Shown here one piece after another: positions 41,120-51,572 of a stretch of DNA of 64,000 nt. This stretch comes from Coemansia sp. RSA 1200. Taxonomy: Eukaryota > Kickxellomycota > Kickxellomycetes > Kickxellales > Kickxellaceae. The position numbers and the translations under genes were made by a program. A model generated the notes under the pieces. That model was not told the origin of the DNA, did not search any database, and was given only the letters and a program-made list of their open reading frames with translations. The stretch spans positions 62,001 to 126,000 of the forward strand of contig JANBTT010000013.1 in NCBI GenBank assembly GCA_027578915.1, read 5' to 3'. The stretch's first letter is position 1. Every line of letters begins with the position of its first letter.

Positions 41120-42941
41120 TGGCGTAACAAAGACAGCGTTTAGAAATAGAAAAGAAAAATCAAACAAGCAGAGTAAAAGATCAGATGAGAAATGCAGAAG
41201 AAAGAGAGGGCGGCGCAGTGGAGCACGTAGAGTTGAAGTTTATATATGGAATGAAGCAAGAGATGAGAAAGCAAAAGAGAGTGGCTGGGAGAAAGAAAAA
41301 GATCCAAACAAACTCAAGCGATCCTTTGGCTAGAAAGAAGAGAAGGAGAGACAAATAGGGTGGTGGGTGACGTGGTTTATCTAGTTTCAGCGGTGCGGTT
41401 TTTTTTTACTGCAATCGTTGTATTTCTTTTTTTTAAAAAGACGATGTTTACATTATATTTCGTAGGGGAAAATATGGCAGAGATTGTGGCATGGCTAGAG
41501 GAACACACAGGTTGGCAACTCTATTCGTAAGCCGCTTGTGTAATAAAGAAAAGCTAGTTCAAATGCCAATTATGTTTGCCGGTGCTTTCAATATACAACA
41601 AGAAAACGAGTGTTGTGGTGGAAGCAGTATGCATGTTTGCTTTTTTTGCTTTGCAATTAATTGCCAAAATGAGCAGGAGTTTCTATTGCTGCGTCTTATA
41701 ACTACTTTGGTGGCTGTCTCTACACATCTGGGAAAGGAAAGCTCTGCAGACAGATGCGATTTAAAGCAGGTTTGGGCCAGCAAAAGGCCCTGGCATCTCA
41801 GAACATCCAAGCAGATGTCTGTCGGATATATGCCGTGGCCAAAGCGGCGGTATGTGCGGATCAGCAGCAGCACACAGGGCCCAGCTGGAGTCATCTACAG
41901 GATCGAGTGCGAAACAGGGAGGGGAGTTTACGACAGCGCATGCCGCTAGACGACGGGTTCCAGCCAAAGGGGGGCCGTGCGCACAGCAACCAAACCGCCA
42001 GCATCCCAAAGCAACTGCCATTGCAGGACATGGAAAAGGACAGAACAGACATAGTGATCCGGTGCTAAATGGAAGAGGGGGCTTTCTCCTCGTCACCAGC
42101 CCTTCTTTTTCATTTGGCCCAAGATCTGCACAAACGCAATAAAAGGCTTGTGAAAATCGGAGGCGTTTTTTATCTTCAGGAAAATGCGGCTCTGCTTCTG
42201 GCCGACGAAAGCGGACAAGGAAAAAGGCAACAAACAGGCTGTGTTTTGTTTCAAAAACCTGCACTTCAAAGAGGAAAGAAAAAACACAACAAGAAAAGCA
42301 GCACCTTTTTCACAATAAAGAAAGCCACACACCGTCTAGCGCTGTTTTTCTGTTCTTCAATCGCTAATGCTCCACTCCCGTGCTCAAAGGGTTTGCCTTT
42401 CTCCCCCCTTTTTTGCCCTTTTAATCGCTCAGCCGCCTATTTATTACTGCTCCATCTCTCATTCTCCGTATCTAAAACCTACAGAGGACCCATTGAACTG
42501 TACATAACTCACAAGGCGTGTATTTCAAGCCAAGCATCGTATACCTTTTTGCCTCCATACTGTCCAGAGCTGACACTGTCCTCTTTTCCCTTTCTTTTTT
42601 TGACTCTCCGCTGTTTGGCACATTCAGCAGTTGCCGTGTTACACCTGCAATTTCTCCTCTATTGTCCTGCATTGCTTGGCGCAATTCCGTGGTCCGATTC
42701 CAGAGCCTGTCTTCCGCCAGGTCCGTCCGTTGCCTGGAGCATCCCCATCTTTCTATTCATTGCCTGCGTATTTGTGGGTTCACACGTATTCCTTTTTCTG
42801 TCCGACGCTTTCATTCCCCACTCAACCCTGTCGACCTACTCGACCGCTTCAACAACGACTACCAAAGACAGAGCCATATTTGCTTATTTCTCCCCAAGCC
42901 CGTGCACCCGCTTTTCTTCAACCGAATATTGGTTCTAGGCT
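41120..42941. other. Long divergent intergenic region with pyrimidine-rich kinase leader
   Basis: 1.8 kb between DNPEP (minus) and the kinase gene (plus). The right 900 bp are pyrimidine-rich on the plus strand, which depletes stop codons and leaves long frames open in all three readings (the longest 42069-42938). None has family character, so this is read as promoter and long 5' leader. Nothing else recognised. Confidence 0.55.
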
Positions 42942-45900
42942 ATGGGGCGACTCTCGCTAGCCATCGGCCGCCACAAGGAAGGCGGCGGTGGGAATGGTAG
43001 CGGCAGCAGCGACGCACGTACCAAGCCCAGACATCTCAGAACGTCAATACGCGGGCTGCTAGGAATTCCGGGCTCTGAGCGTGCAAGCGTGGATCTGGGC
43101 GAGATGGGAGACATTGCAGACGAACGAAGCGACGTGCTTCGCCGTAGTCCCGGCGCATCCAAACTGACAAAGGAGGAGCATTCCTGCTCTACTGCTACCA
43201 CAGCCGTCAACACTGGCGACATTTCGACTGCAGCTGCTATGTCACACAGCTCGTCTAATGCCGCGGCATCGATGTCAGCCAGCTCAAACATTCCCGAGAA
43301 TGCAGAAGATCCTCGCCAGCCAAGCGCGGCGTCGGAAGCCGAAACACAGCCGTTCTCCGCATCCGCTACTATCGCGCCCCCGAAACTGGCTCCCGATGCG
43401 CATAATAATAATACAAAAGTGACTAGTGACGATGCGGTCAGCGCGCAAGCTACGAGAGTCCCAACGCAAAGACAGCAAGCGCAACAGCTCCCCACAGATA
43501 TTGGCGCCTCGATGCATGCACATGCAGAGGCTGCTCCCGCTTCCCGCTCGCAATATCCCGCAGATCCAGCTACCGCTGACCAGCCCGACACGCCAGAGAG
43601 ATTCTCGATTAGTGCGGCCAGGGACGCTGCTGCCTCGCAGGGCCAGCTCGGCAAGGACGAAGACAAGCATGGCTGGCGACGGCGCGGGTCCCTGATCAGC
43701 TCTCGTCTGGCCCTGCCATTGCGCAAGGACGGCGCTGGGAACGCTGGCAGCAACCGCACCCTGATTCGAAAGGAGTCGACGCCTCTTTTTGGCTCCAGCA
43801 AGCACCACCCCTTCTGGCGCGCCGGAGGTCTGCACCGAGGCGCCTTCAATGCCCAGGAGGAGCGTCCACTGCCGCCGCCGCCATTGCCGCACCAGCAACC
43901 ACATGTCGAGGTTGCTGTTAGGGAGGAGCGCACACACCGCTCGTCGTCGGTGCCATTCATCACGCCGATTCTCTCCACAAAGGACAGCGACAATAGTCTT
44001 CTAAGCAGCGACAACGCCGGCGTTTCTCGAGGGCTGGCTTCTGCGTCCAGAAAGCCCATGGCATCTCCCTATCTTCGTGCCGTGTCCAGTGGGCTTGCAA
44101 GGGCCACGGGCGGCGCCAACAGTAGCGCAGGCGCGGCTGTTCGGCTGAGCCATGACCACCGCTCAAAGGCCACAGCCAGCTCACGACACATGCAGGATCG
44201 TCTCCCAAGCAGCACGCTGGCGCCGGGCTTTGACGGAGCCGGCCTGCGTGGCCCGCCGTCTCCGCTTGCGTTGTCTGTTCCTAGCGACAAGACAACAGCA
44301 GCCACAGCACCCATGACGTTCCTGGTCTCGCCCCGACCGAGGGCAGGGACTGGAACCAAGCACAGCATTGCTCCAGCAGCGACAGCAACAACAACGGCCG
44401 CAGCAGCAGTGGTGGTGGCAGCAACAGCAGGAGTAGGACCATACGCTCTCAACAAAATCTCAACATCAAGCCGTGAGTTCAGTCTGTGCAAGCGCACGCT
44501 GTCTTCGACAACAATTCCGTCCCTGGATCTGAATGTGCCGAGTTCGCCGAAAGCCCTTTCGGGGGGCGTGGATCTTTCGGAGTTTGGGGTTGCCATTGGC
44601 CGCAGCGCTACAGGGTCTGCCGAGACAAGAAGCAACCTGCCCCTGCCGCCATCGCCCGTTTCCACTGGCACGCCCGCAAGAAGCATTGCAAGCGCATCTG
44701 CCTGCGCTACGTTTGAGCCCGTCCGCGAAGCAGCGGTGGAAGACCAGGATAGCAGCGGAGCTGCCAGCAACAATCGGCAGTCGCAGCCGCAGCCGCCCTC
44801 CGACGCTGCAGTTAATGAGAACGGGGATGAGGATAAGGCGGCTCAGAGCCCGGCCGGCTTCGTGCCGCTGGCCCACGGATCGAGCTCGAGCGGCGGGAAC
44901 TCCGGGTCAACAGACGCCGTCCACGAGACGCACCACATGGAGGTGCAGCACGATCCGCGCACGGGACGCAAGATGATCAATCAGTACATGATAATCCGCG
45001 AACTCGGGCGCGGAACGCATGGCAAGGTGAAGCTGGCATTTGACACAATCACCGGAGAGTACTACGCAATCAAGGTGATTGACAAGGAGACGCAGGGCCG
45101 GCGGTTGCGGCCCAACGCCAGCTCGCACAACGCGCGGCGTGCAAGGGAGGCAGCGGCGGCGGCCGTGCACGGCTCAGGCCACCGCCGGTCGCGCGGATAC
45201 ATGCGCATCGACTTTGACAAGATGGAGAAGGTCAAGCGCGAGATTGCAATCCTCAAAAAGTGTCGGCATCCTAATGTGGTGCGGCTGCGCGAGGTGATAG
45301 ACGATGCGCATGCGCGTCGCATCTACCTTGTGATCGAGTACATGGACCAGGGCGAGATTGTGTGGCGCGATTCAAACAGACTGCCGGCCATGTCGCACGG
45401 CGAGGCGCGCAGCGTCTTCCGTGATCTGGTTCTGGGCGTCGAGTACCTGCACTACGTGGGCATCCTGCACCGCGACCTGAAGCCGCAGAATCTGCTGCGG
45501 AACAAGGCCGGCACCGTCAAGATATCCGACTTTGGCGTGTCGTTTCTGAGCAGGCGGATGAGCAAGACGCACATGAGGGCGGGCGAGTGCGCTGGCAAGA
45601 ATGTTCCTGCCAACGCTTTGGCTTCCGCGGCTCCCCCGGCCCAGTCGCCATCGCATCCGCATCCATTGCCGCCCTCGCCACTGCGTCCAGCGGGCATGCG
45701 CCCAGCAAAGCAGAGCTCCTCTTTGCACCGGTACGCGTCGCAGCCGATGATGAGCACCTCGTCATCCAGAGTTGCAGCCGGGCCTGTTCTCCATCGCAAG
45801 GCATCCGTACTATCGTCAAGCTCAAAGAACCTTCTCACATCCGCCTCAACCACAACCAGGGACAGCGACAGAAGCACCAGCACAGGCACCGGTGGGCCTG

Positions 45901-47798
45901 AGGGTTTGAGGCTGGGCTCGAGTGGCGCGCAGAAGCCGTCGTCAAGTCGGTCGTATATCCCAATTTCTCAGCTTCAGAAGCTTTGCATGGAGTCGCAGCT
46001 GCTCTCGGATGTGGCTGGCGGCCAGAGCAAGCAGGGGAGCCAGCGACCGTTCAGCCAGTCGATCCAATGGCCCGCAACGATGGGGATGACAAACGAGTTT
46101 GGCCATCGCAAGGCCAGTCTGCCGCTTCCTCTGCGACCGGCCGACATCCACCAGAGGCAGCCGTCGACCAGCTCCGAACTCTCTGAGATGTGCAAGCTTC
46201 CTGTCGAGATCCACTCTGCCGACACCAACGTCTACGACCCCTTCGACTCGTCAGACAGCGCAGAATTCTTTTCCTCCGACGAATCGAACAGCGACAGTGA
46301 CTACGGGAGTCACTGTCCACGCAGAGGCCACACCGGGGATGTAGATGACGCTTCGGACGATGGCAATGACGACGACAACTCCGAGGATGGCATTGTTTTT
46401 GGCGCTGGAGTTGCTGTTGCGGCTGCACGGCAGGAAGGCGTCTCGACCGGCAACGAGGCCGCGCTTGCAGCAGATCGGCCGTCTGGCGCGGAGACCTCAA
46501 GCAGACACGAGCGGAAGGGGACGCTCGGCGATATCAGCTTTGCTTACGACGAGAAGGACGAGGACCGCGAGCTCGCCAAGACCGCCGGCACGCCTGCATT
46601 CTTCGCGCCAGAGCTCTGCTGCACCACAGAGGAGCTTGCAACCGTGCTGAGGGAGGAGCGGCTCCGGCGTCGGGCTGATCTTAGGAATGCCGCGCTGCGC
46701 CACCGCCACAGCACCGATCCGGTAGCTGCCGCCGCTCTGCAGCATGCCACGGCGGCTGGCCAGAACTCCGCAGAGCACGCGCACGGCGGCCGTGGAAAGG
46801 GCGCTGGAGGAAGCAGCCGCCCGAGCTCGCTCTATGTTGAGAGCAGCGCTGGAGGTGACACGCAGCGGACTCCCAGAATCATAAAGCGCCACTCGATGCT
46901 TACGTCACTTCTAACCCGTCCCTTTTCTGCGCGGAGCCGGTCGTCGGCCAACAACAGCAGCAGCAGCAACCGGAGCAGCACCAACGAGGGCCAGCTGGCC
47001 GATGCACACCAGGCACTGGATGGTCTGCGGATAGCCGACACAGCCGCCGAACCCAGCTCTCCTGCTGGCTCTGTCCCCGACGACGCTTCTGCCAGCGAGA
47101 TCTCCGCTCATCTCGAGGAGACGGAGCTTCCGTCCAACGTCATCACGCCTGCAATCGATATCTGGGCCATGGGCGTCACTCTTTACTGCCTGATCTACGG
47201 ACGCGTGCCGTTCCAGGCGTCGACCGAGTTTGAGCTCTTCAATGTCATCCCGCGGCAGCAGATCGAGTTTCCAGAGTACCTGGAAGTCGCCGACGAGGAG
47301 GATGAGTCTTGCGGGTTTGATGGGCTGCTGTTCAATCCGTCCAGGAACCAAGCCAACAGCGATGGTGCGGACGGTGGCTCAACGCTGCGGGAACCAAGCA
47401 AGCGGCGAGTGGATCTGCCTCCGCTGGATCCGGAGCTGTGCGATCTGCTGCGTCGCCTGCTTGACAAGGACTTTAGGACCCGTATCACCATCGAGGAGAT
47501 TAAGAAGCACCCGTGGGTTGTGTGCGATCTTGACCGCCCGTCCAGCTGGGCCAAGGAAACCGATCCGACACACAGGCCGTCGCTTGTGATTACATCACAG
47601 GAGGTCGAGCAGGCAATGGTTCCCAAAGTGCACCAGAGCCGCGGGTTTCGGGCTTCGGTGCGACGTCGCATTTCGATGCTTTCTCCGCTCGCGGTTTCCC
47701 GAAGAAACCGGGATAGTCAGCAGCGCCAGGGCAGCAACTCCAATGCCCACATCTCGGCCAAGACAAAGTCGTCGCTCGATTGGCTCAAGATCTGGTAG
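42942..47798 (+). CDS. CaMKK/SNF1-activating-type Ser/Thr kinase with split catalytic domain
   Basis: 1618 aa, one GC-rich exon. Residues 1 to about 675 are Ser/Ala-rich and disordered. The kinase domain begins at NQYMIIRELGRGTHGKVKLA (about 681), wording typical of the CaMKK group (fission yeast Ssp1, budding yeast Sak1/Tos3/Elm1). Key residues: Lys711 in YYAIKV, Asp845 in HRDLKPQNLL, Asp863 in DFG, the activation-loop Thr in AGTPAFFAPE (Glu1224), Asp1406 in IDIWAMGVTLYC, and the end near KHPWV. DFG and APE are 361 residues apart instead of about 25-30, and APE and DIW 182 instead of about 12-15. Both insertions are Ser-, Asp- and Ala-rich. Expected role: phosphorylating the AMPK/SNF1 activation loop. 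The RACK-like basic insert at about 718-745 is also extra. Confidence 0.88.
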   Translation: MGRLSLAIGRHKEGGGGNGSGSSDARTKPRHLRTSIRGLLGIPGSERASVDLGEMGDIADERSDVLRRSPGASKLTKEEHSCSTATTAVNTGDISTAAAMSHSSSNAAASMSASSNIPENAEDPRQPSAASEAETQPFSASATIAPPKLAPDAHNNNTKVTSDDAVSAQATRVPTQRQQAQQLPTDIGASMHAHAEAAPASRSQYPADPATADQPDTPERFSISAARDAAASQGQLGKDEDKHGWRRRGSLISSRLALPLRKDGAGNAGSNRTLIRKESTPLFGSSKHHPFWRAGGLHRGAFNAQEERPLPPPPLPHQQPHVEVAVREERTHRSSSVPFITPILSTKDSDNSLLSSDNAGVSRGLASASRKPMASPYLRAVSSGLARATGGANSSAGAAVRLSHDHRSKATASSRHMQDRLPSSTLAPGFDGAGLRGPPSPLALSVPSDKTTAATAPMTFLVSPRPRAGTGTKHSIAPAATATTTAAAAVVVAATAGVGPYALNKISTSSREFSLCKRTLSSTTIPSLDLNVPSSPKALSGGVDLSEFGVAIGRSATGSAETRSNLPLPPSPVSTGTPARSIASASACATFEPVREAAVEDQDSSGAASNNRQSQPQPPSDAAVNENGDEDKAAQSPAGFVPLAHGSSSSGGNSGSTDAVHETHHMEVQHDPRTGRKMINQYMIIRELGRGTHGKVKLAFDTITGEYYAIKVIDKETQGRRLRPNASSHNARRAREAAAAAVHGSGHRRSRGYMRIDFDKMEKVKREIAILKKCRHPNVVRLREVIDDAHARRIYLVIEYMDQGEIVWRDSNRLPAMSHGEARSVFRDLVLGVEYLHYVGILHRDLKPQNLLRNKAGTVKISDFGVSFLSRRMSKTHMRAGECAGKNVPANALASAAPPAQSPSHPHPLPPSPLRPAGMRPAKQSSSLHRYASQPMMSTSSSRVAAGPVLHRKASVLSSSSKNLLTSASTTTRDSDRSTSTGTGGPEGLRLGSSGAQKPSSSRSYIPISQLQKLCMESQLLSDVAGGQSKQGSQRPFSQSIQWPATMGMTNEFGHRKASLPLPLRPADIHQRQPSTSSELSEMCKLPVEIHSADTNVYDPFDSSDSAEFFSSDESNSDSDYGSHCPRRGHTGDVDDASDDGNDDDNSEDGIVFGAGVAVAAARQEGVSTGNEAALAADRPSGAETSSRHERKGTLGDISFAYDEKDEDRELAKTAGTPAFFAPELCCTTEELATVLREERLRRRADLRNAALRHRHSTDPVAAAALQHATAAGQNSAEHAHGGRGKGAGGSSRPSSLYVESSAGGDTQRTPRIIKRHSMLTSLLTRPFSARSRSSANNSSSSNRSSTNEGQLADAHQALDGLRIADTAAEPSSPAGSVPDDASASEISAHLEETELPSNVITPAIDIWAMGVTLYCLIYGRVPFQASTEFELFNVIPRQQIEFPEYLEVADEEDESCGFDGLLFNPSRNQANSDGADGGSTLREPSKRRVDLPPLDPELCDLLRRLLDKDFRTRITIEEIKKHPWVVCDLDRPSSWAKETDPTHRPSLVITSQEVEQAMVPKVHQSRGFRASVRRRISMLSPLAVSRRNRDSQQRQGSNSNAHISAKTKSSLDWLKIW

Positions 47799-48409
47799 CA
47801 TGGACAGCCGCAGAACCATATTTCGGATATACCTGGAGCATCGTGCATCATATTTTTGCCCTTTTTTGTTTTTCCCACTTGGAGTTGTCCATCTGTTTGT
47901 TTTTTTTTTCATGCTGGTCCGAAGAATTGACAAAGCAAAAAACTGGTTCAGCTTGCGCAATCACTTTTTGTCACGTTCGATTATCTCGCAGCCAATTAGA
48001 TTTTGGAGACCGAGAACTAGATAAGGTAAACCAAAACCTGATTTCAAAGCAGATGGATGGGATTTTTTGTAGCTGTGGACCACACGTGTTAGGAGGGGAG
48101 ATATGTTGTTCTGGACCAAAGTCTCCTCACTTTTAGCATTTACAATAACGTGAATGACAGGTCCGGATTTCAAATAACACACACTATTACAAATTCCCTC
48201 AATCTCAGCCTTCTTTCTCTCCCTCCCCTTATCCTGTGAATTCGCGATAGCCATGTTCCCTCTTTGGCAACGCGTATAAAAGCTCAGATTACTGTGCTGC
48301 TCTTGGCCGTCTTTCCTCTCTTTCGTAAAATTATGTTCACTAGCTAGTACCCTTTTTACCTTATTCGAAACCTTCATAGGCGTTTAGCCAACTCTACTTT
48401 AAACAGAAA
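47799..48409. other. Intergenic region; TATA box before the reductase array
   Basis: 3' UTR of the kinase, then the promoter of the first flavodoxin-like gene with TATAAAAG at about 48274-48281, some 130 bp before its ATG. Confidence 0.6.
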
Positions 48410-49009
48410 ATGCCCAAGATCTTCGTTATCACCTACTCCACCTTCGGCCACATCAACAAGGTCGCCGAGTCCGTTGTCAAAGGCCTTGAGAAGGGCGGCG
48501 CTACCGTTGGTCGTTACCAGGTTCCGGAGACTCTGTCCGAAGAAATTCTCGCCAAGATGCACGCTGCTCCCAAACTCGACATCCCTGTCATCACTCCACA
48601 ACAGCTTCCCGAAGCCGACGGCTTCCTGTTTGGCTTCCCTACCAGATACGGAACTACTCCTGCCCAAATCAAGGCCTTCTTTGATGCGACTGGCGGCCTC
48701 TGGCAAAAGAATGCGCTGCATGGCAAGCCGGCTGGCTTCTTCTTCAGCACTGCATCGCAGCACGGTGGCCAGGAGGTTACCGTTCTCTCCTCGCTTCCAA
48801 TTCTCGCTCACCACGGCATGATCTACGTTCCCTTGGGATACCCCTCCGCTCACCTATTTGACAACAGCGAGGTTGTTGGTGGCTCACCATGGGGCTCTGG
48901 CACTGTTGCGAATGGCGATGGCTCGCGTCAGCCAACCGAGAAGGAGCTCGAGATTGCCGAGATACAGGGCGAGAAGTTTGCTGCCGTTGCTTCTAAGCTT
49001 GCCGCTTAA
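48410..49009 (+). CDS. WrbA/Pst2-type NAD(P)H:quinone oxidoreductase, copy 1
   Basis: 199 aa. Flavodoxin-like fold: FMN-phosphate loop in the TYSTFGHINKVAESVVKGLE start, LPEADGFLFGFPTRYG, FFDATGGLW, and GFFFSTASQHGGQE, which are WrbA-family signatures. The family makes two-electron reductions of quinones and protects against oxidative stress; fungal members (Pst2, Rfs1, Ycp4) are found at the plasma-membrane eisosomes. This is the first of three tandem copies. It differs from copies 2 and 3 at many positions (for example MPKIFV instead of MVKIFV, ATVGRYQVPET, HAAPKLDIPVITPQQ). Confidence 0.93.
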   Translation: MPKIFVITYSTFGHINKVAESVVKGLEKGGATVGRYQVPETLSEEILAKMHAAPKLDIPVITPQQLPEADGFLFGFPTRYGTTPAQIKAFFDATGGLWQKNALHGKPAGFFFSTASQHGGQEVTVLSSLPILAHHGMIYVPLGYPSAHLFDNSEVVGGSPWGSGTVANGDGSRQPTEKELEIAEIQGEKFAAVASKLAA

Positions 49010-49965
49010 AGATGCGCCGCGTCTTTTCTTTTTCGCTTAGTTATTATAGCTCTCTTTTCTATGGAAGCAATCTGCTTGGCAGTTAATTTACCAATACCGG
49101 TATAAAATAACATTTTGAATCTATCATCTAGTGCCTCTCTTTTTATTATTCGAGTGTGTTTGTTTTATTAAACAGACATGCTTGCTGCTATAAGCGCATA
49201 CAACCAAATGCACTGCTAGGTTACAATGCTTTGCATTCTGGAAGATGGACGGACACAGCTAATCTACCGTCTAACAATGTGGATATTGATAAACAGCCAA
49301 ATATAGCCCAATATTTTAATACAGTCGGTTACAGTTCAGCTTCTGATCAAAGTGTCAAAGGTAGTTCTGTTTTACCTGAATCGCAGAGAAGAAGCTAATA
49401 TCTCTTTTTCTACACATGGATGAACCTCGGGTAAATGAAATGATCTTTTTATGCGCATATCGAGATTACCTGCAATATGTGGCCCAAACTCCTTTATTCC
49501 AAGGCTCAATATCTAACCGCCGTTAAAGAGCAAAACAGCAGCCGAAACCACATACTTGGTTTCTCTGAACAAACTCTTTCTAGAAGTCCGAGCCATTTCT
49601 AGCGGTCAAGGCCAATCAATTCGTGTGACTTTACCTTTCGAGCCGACTTGATATTCATTTGTCATCAGAACCCAGTGATATTTTTGGGGCTTTAACACTC
49701 ATGCTGGATATCTTTATAAAATAAATGATAGTTCGGCGTCTCCGTCTCCAGCTGATGAATGCTTATAAACCCGCATTAGTAAACATTCCATTAAAAATAT
49801 GGCTGTCTTTGGGTATATAAGGAAAGCTGTTCTGCCCACCTTCTGGCCAAGGTCGAAACTTGATCCTATCATTTCACCTCCTCACACACTGCTCGCAACC
49901 AGTAAACCACATCTTTCTTTCTTTTCTTCCTACGAAACTCAACCGACTAACCGCCTTCTCCAAAA
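49010..49965. repeat. Spacer of the tandem duplication, unit A
   Basis: Aligns by eye over its length with the spacer at 50566-51572. Shared stretches include AGTTATtATAGCT-like sequence just after the stop, ATGGATATTGAT-like text, GAATCGCAGA-AAGAAGCT, CCAGTGATATTTTT, and the final leader of about 80 bp before the ATG. It holds a TATATAA at about 49814-49820, 150 bp upstream of copy 2. No separate gene is seen; a short frame at 49156-49398 is not conserved in the other spacer. Confidence 0.8.
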
Positions 49966-50565
49966 ATGGTCAAGATTTTCGTCATCACCTACTCCACCTA
50001 CGGCCACATCAACAAGGTCGCCGAGTCCGTTGTCAAGGGCCTCGAGAAGACTGGTGTTGAGGTTGGTCGCTACCAGATTGCCGAAACTCTATCTGATGAA
50101 ATCCTCGCCAAGATGCACGCTCCTCCCAAAGCTGACATCCCGATAATTGACGTTGCAACTCTGCCCGAAGCCGACGGATACCTGTTTGGCTTCCCTACCA
50201 GATATGGAACTGCTCCTGCTCAAGTCAAGGCCTTCTTTGATGCGACTGGTGGTCTCTGGCAAAGCAAGGCGCTGTATGGCAAACCAATTGGCTTCTTCTT
50301 CAGCACCGGATCGCAGCATGGCGGCCAGGAGGCCACTATTTTCTCCTCGCTTCCAATTGTTGCGCACCATGGCATGATCTACGTCCCCTTGGGATACCCC
50401 TCCGCTCATATGTTTGACAACAGCGAGGTTGTTGGTGGCTCGGCCTGGGGTTCTGGCACTGTTGCGAATGGCGATGGCTTGCGTTTGCCATCTGAGAAGG
50501 AGCTTGCAATTGCTGAGATACAGGGCGAGAAGTTTGCTGCCGTTGCTTCCAAGCTAGCCGCCTAA
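49966..50565 (+). CDS. WrbA/Pst2-type NAD(P)H:quinone oxidoreductase, copy 2
   Basis: 199 aa with the same flavodoxin motifs as copy 1 (TYSTYGHINKVAES, FGFPTRYG, FFDATGGLW, STGSQHGGQE). The C-terminal segment is unique among the three copies: GLRLPSEKELAIAEIQ where copies 1 and 3 have GSRQPTEKELEIAEIQ. Upstream leader and most of the coding sequence are almost identical to copy 3, while the 3' flank resembles that of copy 1. Expected cytosolic, FMN-dependent quinone reduction. Confidence 0.93.
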   Translation: MVKIFVITYSTYGHINKVAESVVKGLEKTGVEVGRYQIAETLSDEILAKMHAPPKADIPIIDVATLPEADGYLFGFPTRYGTAPAQVKAFFDATGGLWQSKALYGKPIGFFFSTGSQHGGQEATIFSSLPIVAHHGMIYVPLGYPSAHMFDNSEVVGGSAWGSGTVANGDGLRLPSEKELAIAEIQGEKFAAVASKLAA

Positions 50566-51572
50566 AGATATGCTTTTTGTATTCTTAGTTATAATAGCTG
50601 TCTATTTTTGAAGAAATTCACTTGAGAGTTTGTCAATCCCAATGTAGAGTAATATCTTGAATATAACATCTAATGCCTAGTTTCTATTATTATGCGACTA
50701 TATTTGTTTAATTATAAACGCATATTAGCTATCATAGGCATAAACAACCACACGCACCTGGTTCCGATGCTTTATTAAGAAAGGGCTTGGAATTGGTAAA
50801 AACATCGCGATGTTTTGCAACATGGATATTGATGTACAAGTAAATATAGTAACGTCGTTTAATCCAACTAGTGTCAACTCCGCTCCTTATCTGGTAGCAT
50901 TTAAAGCAATTCTGTTTTGCATGAATCGCAGATAAGAAGCTCGTGTCGTCTTTTCTACACAAGAACAAACTACGGGTAGGTGTTCTTTTAACGCGCAGAC
51001 CGAGAATAGCAGCAATCTGTGGACCAAATTCCTTCACTTTAAGGCTCAGTGTTTAACAGCCATAAAATTGCAAACTCTCACTTCACATGTGCACTTTTCT
51101 AGTGCTGAGCAACCTTAAGCTTTGGTCTTGGCTCCATTTACTTTTTTTGCGCTTTTCATACCCGTCACACACCTGTTTTTCCAAATGAATGCTTTCTGGA
51201 AGTCTGAGCCATTTCAACAAGCCGAGACCGATTGATTTGTAACCTGCCTTGCCCTTCGAGCCGACTCGGTTAGCATTTGTCATCAAGACCCAGTGATATT
51301 TTTTGGGTTTTGTCATTTCTGCTAGAGTTCCGAATTGCATTATTAAGATGTCCCTTCCCCCCTTATATTAAAAATACACATTAGTAAACATTCTGACAAA
51401 AGGCTTTGACCGATTTTGGATATAAAAAGCAAGCTGTTTTGCGCGTCTTCTGTTGAAGTTCAGAACCCGTCTTTAGTATTTTATTTCTCCACACACTGCT
51501 CGCAACCAGTAAACCACATCTTTCTTTCTTTTCTTCCTACGAAACTCAACCGACTAACCGCCTTCTCCAAAA
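50566..51572. repeat. Spacer of the tandem duplication, unit B
   Basis: Diverged copy of the spacer at 49010-49965. It ends in a roughly 80-bp leader (from about 51490) that is identical to the leader of copy 2. A TATAAAAA at 51421-51428 lies about 150 bp before the ATG of copy 3. No gene inside. Confidence 0.8.

Noticed and set aside
42069..42938. 289-codon open frame as a real gene
   Set aside because: The region is pyrimidine-rich, so stop codons are scarce in all plus-strand frames; the translation is Leu/Ser/Phe-rich without domains, and it directly abuts the kinase start.
42935..44059. 374-codon minus-strand frame opposite the kinase
   Set aside because: Antisense shadow of a GC-rich coding exon with strong codon bias; no family features.
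44069..44773. Minus-strand frame of 234 codons
   Set aside because: Same shadow effect within the kinase's Ser/Ala-rich N-terminal region.
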